Origin: Planctomycetales bacterium
GTDB taxonomy: Bacteria > Planctomycetota > Planctomycetia > Pirellulales > Thermoguttaceae
NCBI GenBank assembly: GCA_007119795.1
Contig: SKOZ01000021.1
Location: 1 to 37,720, forward strand
Length of the DNA: 37,720 nt
Reading direction: 5' to 3'
Under the pieces are notes generated by a model. The model worked only from the letters and a program-made list of their open reading frames with translations, was not told the origin of the DNA and did no database searches. Position 1 is the stretch's first letter. Each line of letters starts with the position of its first letter. Shown here piece after piece: positions 24,846 through 32,126 of this stretch. Made by a program: the position numbers and the translations under genes.

Positions 24846-26381
24846 CTAGGGCGAGTTCTCCAGGGTGTATTCAGCGGCCACGGAGTCCGCCAATTCCGCA
24901 ACCGCCGCGGCGGGCATGGCCGGTTCGAACTCCTCGCCGTCGCCGTTGGCAGGGGCAGACGCCCCGGACAGCGGTGCCCCCCCGGCGACGGCCTCGCGCA
25001 CACCCATCTCCATCAAGTTTCCCGCCGGGATGACGGCGGGCAATTCGATCGCCTGGGACGTGGTCTCGACCTGTTCTGCCGCAAGTGGTGGGGCGGTAAG
25101 CACGGCACGGCGGACCAGCCCCAGGGAGGGCTGCACGGAGACGGGCACGGCCGCCACGGTTGCCGACTGCGGACGTGTCGCCGGAGCCGGTTGTAAGAGG
25201 AGCAGGGCGGCGGCCCGTGCCAGTGCCGAAAGTACGAAGAGAGTCAGGTAGGCGTTGCGGGTGACTCCCATCAATCCCAACAAGGTCCCACCCAGGAGCG
25301 AGCCGCCGACGATCGCCACGGCATTGGCCAGGTTGAAGACCGTGAGCACACTGACCCGCCGCTCCCGCGGGATGGCGTCGACGAACAAGAGCAGCAGGGC
25401 CAGTTCGTAGGCGGCCCAAGCCGCCCCGGAAAGGATCTGGGCAGCCAAGAGGAAGTAGAGGTTGCTGGAGAAGTACCAGAGCGCCGGGACCGGCACGATC
25501 GCCACACCGCCCAGCCAGAGGAGCCGATCGACGCCGATGCGGTCCACGAGGCGGCCCAGGGCGGGGAGGCAGGCGACTTTGGTTAGGAAGGCCGCCGAAA
25601 TGAGCACCATGTACTCGATGTAGGTGAATTCCAGGTGCCAGAGCATGTACGGCGTGAAGAAGGGGCCGGCGAGTTGAACGGCGGTCTGCGCCGCCAAGAG
25701 GTAGAGGAGGGCGCTGCCGTCGGCATCGCGGTGGAGGGCGCGGAACAGGGCTGCGGGCCGGACGTGGCGGAGTTCGTCGCCCGGCGGCACCGGCTCCCGA
25801 TGCCGGGCGAGGAAACGGGTGGAAATCAGGCGGGCCAGACCGGCGATGAGGAAGACTCCGGCAAAGACCGTCAGCGAGCCGCCCCGCACTTCGCCCCATT
25901 GCAGGAGCACCGCTCCGGCGACGACGCCGCCCAGCACACCGAGTTGGGCCAGCCGGGTGCGGCGGGCGAAATACCGAGCCCGCACCCGCCCGGGAACGAG
26001 CGTTGCCACCCAGGCGTTCCATGCCGGGATCGTGGCCATGGTCGCCGCCCAGTAGACCGCGGCGAGCACGAACACAACGGCCGCGGGGACCATCCCCCTG
26101 AGGGCCGCACCGGCCAGGCCGAAGAAGACGCCCACCTGGACCGCCGCGCAGAGGATTACCCAGCGCCGGTAAGAGCCTAGCCGGACGATCGCCACAGGGG
26201 CCACAAGCTGTAGCACGGCACCCGCCAGGAGCGGCACGGTGGCGACTAACCCGGAGGCCAGTTGGCTCGCCGAGATCGCCAGTACGAACGCCGGCAGGTA
26301 CGTTTCGCCCACGCCCACCATGATGCTCGAGGCGGCGCCGTCGGCAGTCATGGCGCGGAGATCTCCGCGCGCGCCTTTCAT
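24846..26381 (-). CDS. MFS transporter with long C-terminal tail
   Basis: 511 residues. About eleven to twelve hydrophobic helices fill residues 30-400, with the loop between helices 2 and 3 and the RARYFARRTRLAQLG segment typical of major facilitator permeases of the YfkF/AraJ-like type. The substrate cannot be read. The last ~110 residues are hydrophilic, Ala/Pro/Glu-rich and end EYTLENSP; such a tail is unusual for this family and is probably cytoplasmic and disordered. The start at 26381 is the first Met of the frame; a second Met 10 codons later is possible. The gene probably leads a two-gene unit with the glycosylase. Confidence 0.82.
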   Translation of the reverse strand: MKGARGDLRAMTADGAASSIMVGVGETYLPAFVLAISASQLASGLVATVPLLAGAVLQLVAPVAIVRLGSYRRWVILCAAVQVGVFFGLAGAALRGMVPAAVVFVLAAVYWAATMATIPAWNAWVATLVPGRVRARYFARRTRLAQLGVLGGVVAGAVLLQWGEVRGGSLTVFAGVFLIAGLARLISTRFLARHREPVPPGDELRHVRPAALFRALHRDADGSALLYLLAAQTAVQLAGPFFTPYMLWHLEFTYIEYMVLISAAFLTKVACLPALGRLVDRIGVDRLLWLGGVAIVPVPALWYFSSNLYFLLAAQILSGAAWAAYELALLLLFVDAIPRERRVSVLTVFNLANAVAIVGGSLLGGTLLGLMGVTRNAYLTLFVLSALARAAALLLLQPAPATRPQSATVAAVPVSVQPSLGLVRRAVLTAPPLAAEQVETTSQAIELPAVIPAGNLMEMGVREAVAGGAPLSGASAPANGDGEEFEPAMPAAAVAELADSVAAEYTLENSP

Positions 26382-26738
26382 TGGGGACCCTTCAGAACCC
26401 GATCACCACCCCCTCGACCTGACCCTGATCGAGCGCGGGCGGGTGGCCCGGCGACCGGAACAGCCAGGTCGGAACGGGTCCCGAGGGCAAGCCCGCGGCG
26501 GCCGCTCCCAGGGCAGCCACGGGCGGATGCCGTTGCGCCGTCGCGCGACGCACCCGCTGCGGACCGCGCCCGCCGCGGTAAGGGGAGAGCGGCGGGGTGA
26601 CACGAGTCCGCAATCGGCCGAAATGCCTCTCCGTCTTGCTACGCACCGGATTCCGGAAACGATCGACGGAATCGTCCGGGATGCCGAAGTTCGGCCTCCC
26701 GACGCGTCATCTTGCCGGAGTTCCCTTTCCCCCGGCCG
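26382..26738. other. Intergenic region MFS / TM1266-like gene, 357 bp
   Basis: Both flanking genes are on the minus strand. A bulged hairpin, CCGGA-TTCCG (26646-26655) pairing with CGGAA (26667-26671) and TCCGG (26675-26679), lies about 60 bp after the stop of the TM1266-like gene in transcription direction and may mark its 3' end; there is no T tract. A minus-strand open frame 26392-26646 is Arg/Pro-rich and is not called as a gene. Confidence 0.4.
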
Positions 26739-27008
26739 TCAGGGCGCCGGATGGTCGAAGACCATCCGCTGCACCTCGACGCCCCCGATGGCCGCCAGTT
26801 GATCCGCCATTTCCTGGCACCGCCCTTCGTCGCCGAACATCTCCAGCAGGATGAGGCCCCGCGGCGAGCAGACGTCCTCGTCGACGTGGTGCAGTCCCAC
26901 CCGCGTCTTGATGAAGTCGCCGTATTCGGTGAGCACTTCCTGCACCGCCGCCGCGCGGGCCACGCGGTCCGTGACGTGGATGCCCAAAATCAAGTGCCTT
27001 TCGTGCAT
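26739..27008 (-). CDS. Small ACT/NikR-like regulator (TM1266 family)
   Basis: 89 residues. The sequence (HLILGIHVTDRVARAAAVQ, LTEYGDFIKTRVGLHH, and a final IGGVEVQRMVF) follows the pattern of the TM1266 family, annotated as iron-only hydrogenase system regulator, an ACT-like fold similar to the ligand-binding domain of NikR. That family is usually found beside [FeFe]-hydrogenase maturation genes; none is here. It lacks a DNA-binding domain, so it would sense a ligand or pair with another protein. The start at 27008 follows GGGAG on the minus strand at 6-8 bases. The gene is divergent from the alpha/beta hydrolase gene. Identification rests on pattern memory. Confidence 0.65.
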   Translation of the reverse strand: MHERHLILGIHVTDRVARAAAVQEVLTEYGDFIKTRVGLHHVDEDVCSPRGLILLEMFGDEGRCQEMADQLAAIGGVEVQRMVFDHPAP

Positions 27009-27167
27009 GACGCGACTCCCAGGAGAGCCGGTGGGGGAAGGGAGCAGACGTTTGAAGCCGCGGCGCGTCGCCACAGCCAACCGCGCAAGCATACCTCCGA
27101 CGCGTCGCGGTGTCGAGAGGAGCTGGCACGGGATTTCCCCCTTCGGCAAACTGCTCGCCGGCTGGCG

Positions 27168-27223
27168 TTGACAAGCGCGGGCGGGCTTGAGTAAAGTCGG
27201 ACCCGTGCCGCCCCCGAGGGCGG
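27168..27223 (+). promoter_or_regulatory. Strong candidate promoter with 5' hairpin
   Basis: Perfect TTGACA (27168-27173), 18 bp, TAAAGT (27192-27197). The predicted start near 27204 is followed at once by the hairpin CCGCCC-CCGA-GGGCGG (27208-27223). The leader to the alpha/beta hydrolase start is about 93 nt. This is the best housekeeping-type promoter in the window. Confidence 0.55.
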
Positions 27224-27296
27224 AGGCTTATCGATCCGGCCGCTTTCGCGTGCCGGTTGCGGTGATTACGCGATACCCCCTGCCCTTGAGGCATTC

Positions 27297-28016
27297 ATGA
27301 ATCCCACGAGGCGTTCCACCCCGCCGGCTCTTTCAGAATCGCCGAAACCGACCCACGAGCTGGACGCGGGTCTTCTATCGACAACGGGTGAGCCGGGCGG
27401 ATGTGCCCTCTTCGGCCCGCTCCACTACGAGCCCCGCTACGCCTATCCCTTGATCGTCTGGCTCCACGGTCCGGGCGGCGACCCCCAGCAACTCCGCCGC
27501 ATCATGCCCTTGGTGAGCATGCGGAACTACGTCGCCGCGGCCCCGGCGTCGGCGGGCGATTCCGCCGCCCCATGCTGGCCGCAGACCCGGGACTCCATTC
27601 ATTGGGCCGAGGCAGCGGTAGCCGGTGCCATCGCTGCCGCCGCCAACCGCTACCACGTGGCCCCCCGGCGGGTCTTTCTGGCCGGATTCGATGCCGGTGG
27701 CACCATGGCCCTTCGCGTGGCGCTGAACCGCCCCGTGGAGTTCGGCGGCGCCATCTCCCTTTGCGGGGCCTTCCCCCACGGCATGCTTCCCTTCCGGCAC
27801 ATCATCGAGGCTCGGCGGATGCCCATCCTCCTGGCCGTGGGCCGCGACAGCGTCCGCTACCCCCCGGAGTCGTTCTGTGAAGATCTGCGCCTGTTTCACA
27901 CCGCCGGCCTCTCGGTAACACTCCGGCAATATCCCTGCGGGCACGAGCTTTCGCCGCAGATGCTCCGCGATATCGATCGCTGGATCATCGACCAGATCAC
28001 CTCGCCGCCGGCCTAG
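27297..28016 (+). CDS. Alpha/beta hydrolase (phospholipase/carboxylesterase-like) with Asp in place of the nucleophile Ser
   Basis: 239 residues, related to the LYsophospholipase/carboxylesterase (Abhydrolase_2) family: oxyanion segment VWLHGPGGDP (54-63), nucleophile elbow AGFDAGGTMAL (129-139), acid in GRDSVRYP (Asp184) and His216 in CGHEL. The elbow in esterases is GFSxGG; here Ser is Asp132. Asp nucleophiles occur in haloalkane dehalogenases and epoxide hydrolases, so the protein might still be an enzyme of different chemistry, or might be inactive. No signal peptide is seen. The first 20 residues are Pro/Ser-rich. A promoter lies at 27168-27197, and a terminator-like hairpin follows at 28048-28066. 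Confidence 0.8.
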   Translation: MNPTRRSTPPALSESPKPTHELDAGLLSTTGEPGGCALFGPLHYEPRYAYPLIVWLHGPGGDPQQLRRIMPLVSMRNYVAAAPASAGDSAAPCWPQTRDSIHWAEAAVAGAIAAAANRYHVAPRRVFLAGFDAGGTMALRVALNRPVEFGGAISLCGAFPHGMLPFRHIIEARRMPILLAVGRDSVRYPPESFCEDLRLFHTAGLSVTLRQYPCGHELSPQMLRDIDRWIIDQITSPPA

Positions 28017-28047
28017 TCGCCTCGTTGTTGCAGCGGCGCCCGGCTCT

Positions 28048-28066
28048 GGGTATCCTACGGATACCC
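28048..28066 (+). terminator. Terminator-like hairpin after the hydrolase gene
   Basis: GGGTATCC (28048-28055) pairs perfectly with GGATACCC (28059-28066) around a 3-base loop, 31 bases after the stop codon. No T tract follows, so efficiency as an intrinsic terminator is doubtful. Confidence 0.4.
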
Positions 28067-28149
28067 GGCGTGATTCCTCCCGGTCGGATTTGCGCGGGGA
28101 ACGTCCCCGGCGGCGAAGCGCCACCTCCCGATTCCCGCAGCGAGGCGCG

Positions 28150-28179
28150 TTGCCGACGATCGACAGGTTTATCGACAAT
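28150..28179 (+). promoter_or_regulatory. Candidate promoter of the isomerase-like gene
   Basis: TTGCCG (28150-28155), 18 bp, GACAAT (28174-28179), four of six matches each, about 33 bp before the ATG at 28213. The direct repeat ATCGACA (28159-28165 and 28171-28177) overlaps the spacer and -10 box. Confidence 0.3.
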
Positions 28180-28212
28180 TTCTCGGGTCCCTAGCATTCG
28201 GAGGCCTCCACC

Positions 28213-29778
28213 ATGTCGGCATACGAGCACGATTGTCGGCGCGTTCCTTCGTGTTGTTCCTGCGGCGGCCACGCGGCCTCCACGGCCGGTCTCACCCGGC
28301 GGCTCTTCCTCGGCGGTGCGGCGATGGGCGGCGCGGTCCTGGGCGGCCTCTCCTGGTCGGCCCTGGCGTCCGGGGGGAACGACATTCCGGCGGCGCCGGC
28401 GCGGAAGAAGCTCGTTGTCAAGCCCATCCTCACCTACGACGACCCCCAGCCGCGCCCCCAGACGAGCTGGCGGGGCTGGGGCGGTGTCCACGGGCAGGCG
28501 GCCGCCGAAGAGGAGGTGGGCCGCATCCGCGAGGAGCTCGACGGCATCGCCGCCAAGGCTGACTTCCCCGTGGAGTTTCTCCCGATCACGGCCATTCGCG
28601 GCACCGGCGAGCTGCCCAGCGCCGGTGACCTGACCGAGCCCGACGTCTTCGTCATCTATGCCGCCGGCGGCGGCCAGGACATCTTCGATCAGATCAAGAA
28701 GGCCGCTCCCGACGCGGATCTCATCTTTTTCGTCCGCCACCGCTCGGGGCCCATCTACCTCTGGTACGAGATTATCATCCCCCGCTACCTCCGCCAGCAT
28801 ACCGATGAGCTGGCGCTGGAGCGGGTGCAGTTCGACGACGTGGTCGTCGACGAGCCCGACGAGGTGCTCTGGCGGCTGCGGGCCCTCTGCGGACTGAAGA
28901 ACACCGTCGGCAGCCGCATCCTGGCGATCGGCGGGCCGGGAGGCTGGGCGCAGCCGGCGGGCGTGGTTCCCGACCTGGCCCGCGACCGCTGGAAGCTCGA
29001 TATCCAGACGGTTACCTATGAGGACTTGAGCGAGCTGATCCGCCAGGCCCGCGCCGACGAGGCCGCCGTAGCCCGCGCCAAGCACCGTGCCGAGGAATAC
29101 CTCACCATCCCCGGCACCACGCTGGAGACGGACATGGCGTTCGTCGAGGGTTGCTTCCTCCTCGACGAGATCTTCCGCGCCTTGATGAAGGAGGCCGACT
29201 GCGGGGCGATCACCGTCCATCACTGCATGGGCACGATCATGCCCGCCTCGGACACCACCGCCTGCCTGACGCTGACGACGCTCCTGGACGATGGGTATCT
29301 GGCCTTCTGCGAGTCGGACTTCGTGGCCATCCCCGCCGGTCTGCTGCTGGGAAACATCAGCGGGCTGCCCCCCTTCCTGTGCAACCCGAACTTCCCGCAC
29401 CAGGGGATTATGACGCTGGCCCACTGCGCCGGTCCGCGGAAGATGGACGGCAAGAACTACGAGCCCGTGCGGATCATGACCCACTTCGAGTCGGACTACG
29501 GCGCCGCGCCGAAGATCGACCTGAAGCTGGGGCAGGAGTTGACCTGCCTGATCACCGACTTCGCCGCGGAGAAGTGGCAGGGGGTCTCCGGGGAGATCAT
29601 TGAGAACCCCTTCATGCCCATCTGCCGCACGCAGATCGAGGTCCGCTTCCCCGTCGACACCGCCATGCTGGCCGAGAAGATGCGGGGCTTCCACTGGATG
29701 CTCGGTTACGGGAATTACCTGCGGGAGGCGGGCTACGCCCTCCGCCGCACGGCGATCGACTGGGAGCGGCTGAGCTGA
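28213..29778 (+). CDS. Tat-exported L-fucose/arabinose isomerase-fold protein
   Basis: 521 residues. A twin-arginine motif (TRRLFLGG, near residue 28) with a following hydrophobic stretch (33-55) predicts Tat export, but it is preceded by an unusually long Cys/His-bearing n-region (CRRVPSCCSCGGH within the first 20 residues). The mature part alternates beta-alpha units (DVFVIYAAGGGQDIFDQIKK; ITVHHCMGTIMP; DDGYLAFCESDFVAIPAGLL) and resembles planctomycete proteins annotated as sugar isomerase, with the L-fucose isomerase-like fold. The classical Glu/Asp/His metal set could not be assigned with confidence, so catalysis is unproven. GGAGG precedes the ATG. The gene stands alone between the hydrolase and the efflux operon. 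Confidence 0.7.
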   Translation: MSAYEHDCRRVPSCCSCGGHAASTAGLTRRLFLGGAAMGGAVLGGLSWSALASGGNDIPAAPARKKLVVKPILTYDDPQPRPQTSWRGWGGVHGQAAAEEEVGRIREELDGIAAKADFPVEFLPITAIRGTGELPSAGDLTEPDVFVIYAAGGGQDIFDQIKKAAPDADLIFFVRHRSGPIYLWYEIIIPRYLRQHTDELALERVQFDDVVVDEPDEVLWRLRALCGLKNTVGSRILAIGGPGGWAQPAGVVPDLARDRWKLDIQTVTYEDLSELIRQARADEAAVARAKHRAEEYLTIPGTTLETDMAFVEGCFLLDEIFRALMKEADCGAITVHHCMGTIMPASDTTACLTLTTLLDDGYLAFCESDFVAIPAGLLLGNISGLPPFLCNPNFPHQGIMTLAHCAGPRKMDGKNYEPVRIMTHFESDYGAAPKIDLKLGQELTCLITDFAAEKWQGVSGEIIENPFMPICRTQIEVRFPVDTAMLAEKMRGFHWMLGYGNYLREAGYALRRTAIDWERLS

Positions 29779-29880
29779 ACCTGCGGCAACGGTTTGCAGT
29801 GAGCATGAGGGCCGCCCCCACTTCCGGCGGACCCGAGCCGGTGGCGAGGCGCCGGCCCAGGGCGGGCTGGTTCTATGCGC

Positions 29881-29909
29881 TTGTTTGCGGGCAGATTCCG
29901 GGGTACAAT
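29881..29909 (+). promoter_or_regulatory. Candidate promoter of the efflux operon
   Basis: TTGTTT (29881-29886), 17 bp, TACAAT (29904-29909), about 39 bp before the ATG at 29948. The -10 matches five of six; the -35 keeps only the TTG. Its position argues against the longer start at 29885. Confidence 0.45.
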
Positions 29910-29947
29910 GCACCGCTACTGGGAGGGGCAGTTTTCCGGTGGTGCTC

Positions 29948-30439
29948 ATGTGCGCATACAAGCTTCACGCCCTCTTGCTCCACGGCTTGGCCGTGCTGGT
30001 GCTGCTCTGCCCGCTGCACTGCCATGCGGGCTGCGGCAAGCCGCCGGGGGAGGTGGCCTGGGGCGAGGCGTTGTGCGGATGCGCGGCACATGGCGGAGGG
30101 GGAGCTGCCCACGGTCCGGCTCCCCTGGAGCGTCACGAGTGCAGCTCCTCGACGTGTGGGGATGACCTCGCCCGGTCGGCGGACCATTCTCAGGCTCCGC
30201 CGCCCGATCCCCATCGCCCATGTGAGTGCCCCTGTTTCTGCAGCGGGGCGCTCCCCTCGATCAGCCCCAGGTTGGAAGAGGACGAAATCGTCCCTCTGAC
30301 AGATGTCGCGGAGGAAGCCGCGGTGTCTTCCGCAGCGGCGGGCCTGCCGCTGCCACCGATGGATCCGCTTTCAGGCCAGCCTCCGCCGCTGGCGAGCGGG
30401 CGGCAGATCCGCACGCTCCTGGCGTCGCTTCTCCACTAA
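29948..30439 (+). CDS. Small secreted Cys/His-rich protein heading the efflux operon
   Basis: 163 residues, not matched to a named family. The N-terminus MCAYKLHALLLHGLAVLVLL is a signal peptide with a likely cleavage after CHA (residue 27). The mature part has Cys29, Cys43, Cys45, Cys65, Cys70 and a striking C-E-C-P-C-F-C cluster (Cys92, 94, 96, 98), with several His residues (ERHECSS, RSADHSQ, DPHRP). Its C-terminal half is Pro/Ala-rich and ends IRTLLASLLH. Such a cluster could bind a soft metal or iron-sulfur centre or form disulfides (inference). The start at 29948 is preferred because an upstream Met at 29885 would place the promoter inside the gene. The permease gene starts 407 bp later on the same strand. 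Confidence 0.65.
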   Translation: MCAYKLHALLLHGLAVLVLLCPLHCHAGCGKPPGEVAWGEALCGCAAHGGGGAAHGPAPLERHECSSSTCGDDLARSADHSQAPPPDPHRPCECPCFCSGALPSISPRLEEDEIVPLTDVAEEAAVSSAAAGLPLPPMDPLSGQPPPLASGRQIRTLLASLLH

Positions 30440-30557
30440 TCTTTCTTTCTCTCATCGAATCGGGCCGCTCGCCGCTGCGCACCGGTTCCGATCCCTCCGT
30501 CAGGATCCAGGATCCGTGCGTTGCTGCGCGCCCTCGCGGGCCGGAGCACGCGCTCCA

Positions 30558-30581
30558 CTTCCCTGTCATGCGACAGGGAAG
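30558..30581. promoter_or_regulatory. Perfect 10-bp stem-loop
   Basis: CTTCCCTGTC and GACAGGGAAG flank the loop ATGC. No T tract follows, so it is not a normal terminator. It may be an operator, an RNA processing site or part of a structured leader. Confidence 0.45.
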
Positions 30582-30752
30582 CACGGAGAATAGGAGACGG
30601 CGACACGGGGGCAGTGGACGAAGTGCCCGAGGCTCCCCCTGGCAGGCGGCACAGGCCCTCTTGCCGCGCGTCTTCAAGAGGAACCGGTCAAGCGGGTGCC
30701 ACTCGGCGCCCCAGACGGCGTTACCCGTAGTACGTTTCACCCGACCGTTGCA

Positions 30753-30772
30753 CCGCACAGAGGCCTGTGCGG
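30753..30772. promoter_or_regulatory. Perfect 8-bp stem-loop
   Basis: CCGCACAG and CTGTGCGG flank the loop AGGC, 75 bp before the permease start. It has the same 4-base loop geometry as the stem-loop at 30558-30581, which suggests a paired RNA or operator arrangement. Confidence 0.45.
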
Positions 30773-30846
30773 CATACCTTAGGACCGAAAACGGAAATCT
30801 CACTCCGGGCGGATCAGGCGATCCGTCGTACAGAAAGCCCGCTTCG

Positions 30847-32037
30847 ATGTTGCCTTGGGATTATGGTGTCCGAAACCTCCTCCGCCGGCCGTGGCGGACT
30901 GCGCTCACGCTTGCGGCGCTGAGCACGGTGATTCTGCTGGTGTTGGTCGTGGTGGGGTTCATCCGCGGCCTCGAGCAGTCGTTGGCCGCCAGTGGTGACG
31001 AAAGGGTCGTACTGGTCTTCACGCTGGGGACCTCCGAATCGTTGGAATACTCCGCCGTGCCGCCGGCCACGGCCGAGGTGTTGGGGGCCAACCTCGCGGG
31101 CGTGAAACGCCGCTTCGGGCAGGCATACCTCTCGCCGGAGATCTACCTGGCGACGCGGGCCTCGGCGAGCCCGGGCGACGCGCCGAAGGGGGCGGCTCCG
31201 CCTCCCGGCACCATGGGAACGGGTACGGGGTTGGTCCGCGGGGTGACGCCGGCGGCACTCTGGGTGCGTCGCTCCGTGGAGATCGTCGAAGGGCGGTGGC
31301 CGGAGGCGGGCGAGGTGCTTGTCGGCCGCCTGGCCGCAGCTCAACTCGGCGCCGCGGACGAGGAGGTTGCCGTGGGCCGGACGCTGGAGTTCGAGGGACG
31401 CCGCTGGCGCGTGAGCGGTCGCTTCACCGCAGTGGGGGCGATCTTCGAGTCGGAGATCTGGTGCCGTTTGGAAGACTTGCAGCGGGCGCAGCAGCGGCAG
31501 GACCTGAGCCTCGTGGCTTTGCAGTTGGGGCCAGGGGCCCAATTCTCCGAAGTGGACATGTTCACCAAGCAGCGGCTGGACTTGGAGCTCGAGGCCCTCC
31601 GCGAGACCGACTACTACGCGGCCCTCGCCGAACATTACCGTCCCGTACGGGCCCTCGGTTGGGCGATGGCAGGGCTCGTCGCCGGGGCGGGAGTGTTCGC
31701 GGCCCTCAATACCATGTTCGCTGCGGCCATGGGCCGCATCCGGGAGCTGGCCGCGTTGCAGACGCTCGGTTTCCTGCGGCGGGCCATCGCCTTGAGCCTC
31801 GTGCAGGAATCGACGCTCTTGGCAGCGGCGGCGACGCTGGTAGCTGCGGCGGTTGGTGTTGCGGTGATCGATGGGGCGGCGGTCCGGTTCACTATGGGCT
31901 CGTTCCCCTTGCGGATCGACGGCGCCACGCTCCTTTGGGGCTGCGGCACGGGGCTCGTGTTGGGCATCGTCGGCGCGGTGCCGCCCGCCGTCCGCGCCCT
32001 GCGGCGGCCCATCGTCGCGGCATTGCGCGCGGTGTAG
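30847..32037 (+). CDS. ABC transporter permease, MacB/FtsX type (first copy)
   Basis: 396 residues. One helix near the N-terminus (about 22-43), a large periplasmic MacB-PCD-like domain (about 45-270), and three C-terminal helices with the FtsX-domain pattern (LAALQTLGFLRRAIALSLVQES). These permeases work with a MacB/LolD-type ATPase for lipoprotein handling or drug/peptide efflux by mechanotransmission. The start at 30847 gives MLPWDYGVRNLLRRPWRTALT, the usual amphipathic lead of this family (compare [13 protein letters not shown] in the second permease). The stop codon is followed directly by 7-bp tandem repeats. Confidence 0.88.
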   Translation: MLPWDYGVRNLLRRPWRTALTLAALSTVILLVLVVVGFIRGLEQSLAASGDERVVLVFTLGTSESLEYSAVPPATAEVLGANLAGVKRRFGQAYLSPEIYLATRASASPGDAPKGAAPPPGTMGTGTGLVRGVTPAALWVRRSVEIVEGRWPEAGEVLVGRLAAAQLGAADEEVAVGRTLEFEGRRWRVSGRFTAVGAIFESEIWCRLEDLQRAQQRQDLSLVALQLGPGAQFSEVDMFTKQRLDLELEALRETDYYAALAEHYRPVRALGWAMAGLVAGAGVFAALNTMFAAAMGRIRELAALQTLGFLRRAIALSLVQESTLLAAAATLVAAAVGVAVIDGAAVRFTMGSFPLRIDGATLLWGCGTGLVLGIVGAVPPAVRALRRPIVAALRAV

Positions 32038-32043
32038 GAGGGA

Positions 32044-32071
32044 GGGTGAAGTGTGAAAGGTGGAGGGTGAA
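32044..32071 (+). repeat. Degenerate heptamer tandem repeat, site 1
   Basis: Four 7-bp units just after the permease stop: GGGTGAA, GTGTGAA, AGGTGGA, GGGTGAA. This is the same GnGTGAA-type heptad as at 32627-32668. Confidence 0.6.
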
Positions 32072-32126
32072 GGTTTTGGCCTCATTCATGAAGCTTCGGA
32101 TTTCGTTTATCCGGAAAGGATCAGCC

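Larger units (their letters stand above)
30440..30846 (+). other. Structured 407-bp spacer before the first permease gene
   Basis: The longest untranslated gap inside the operon. It contains two perfect stem-loops, CTTCCCTGTC-ATGC-GACAGGGAAG (30558-30581, 10 bp) and CCGCACAG-AGGC-CTGTGCGG (30753-30772, 8 bp), and a tandem AGGATCC AGGATCC near 30502-30515. The permease reading frame happens to stay open through the whole gap, but its translation is Arg/Pro/Ser-rich and not family-like. A leader RNA, an sRNA or a second promoter could lie here; none can be proven. Confidence 0.5.

Noticed and set aside
26392..26646. Minus-strand 84-codon open frame directly before the MFS gene
   Set aside because: Arg/Pro-rich, no family resemblance, and a bulged hairpin lies beside its start; it is more likely leader or spacer.
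27997..29961. A 654-codon minus-strand open frame over the isomerase-like gene, and similar long antisense frames at 33162-35000, 35797-37716, 2854-4353 and 14507-15763
   Set aside because: These are GC-driven shadows of well-supported genes on the other strand; their translations are rich in Arg, Gly, Pro, Val and His and match no family.
30226..30846. Open extension of the first permease frame by 207 codons
   Set aside because: It overlaps the Cys-rich protein gene and encodes Arg/Pro/Ser-rich sequence; ATG 30847 gives the normal permease N-terminus.
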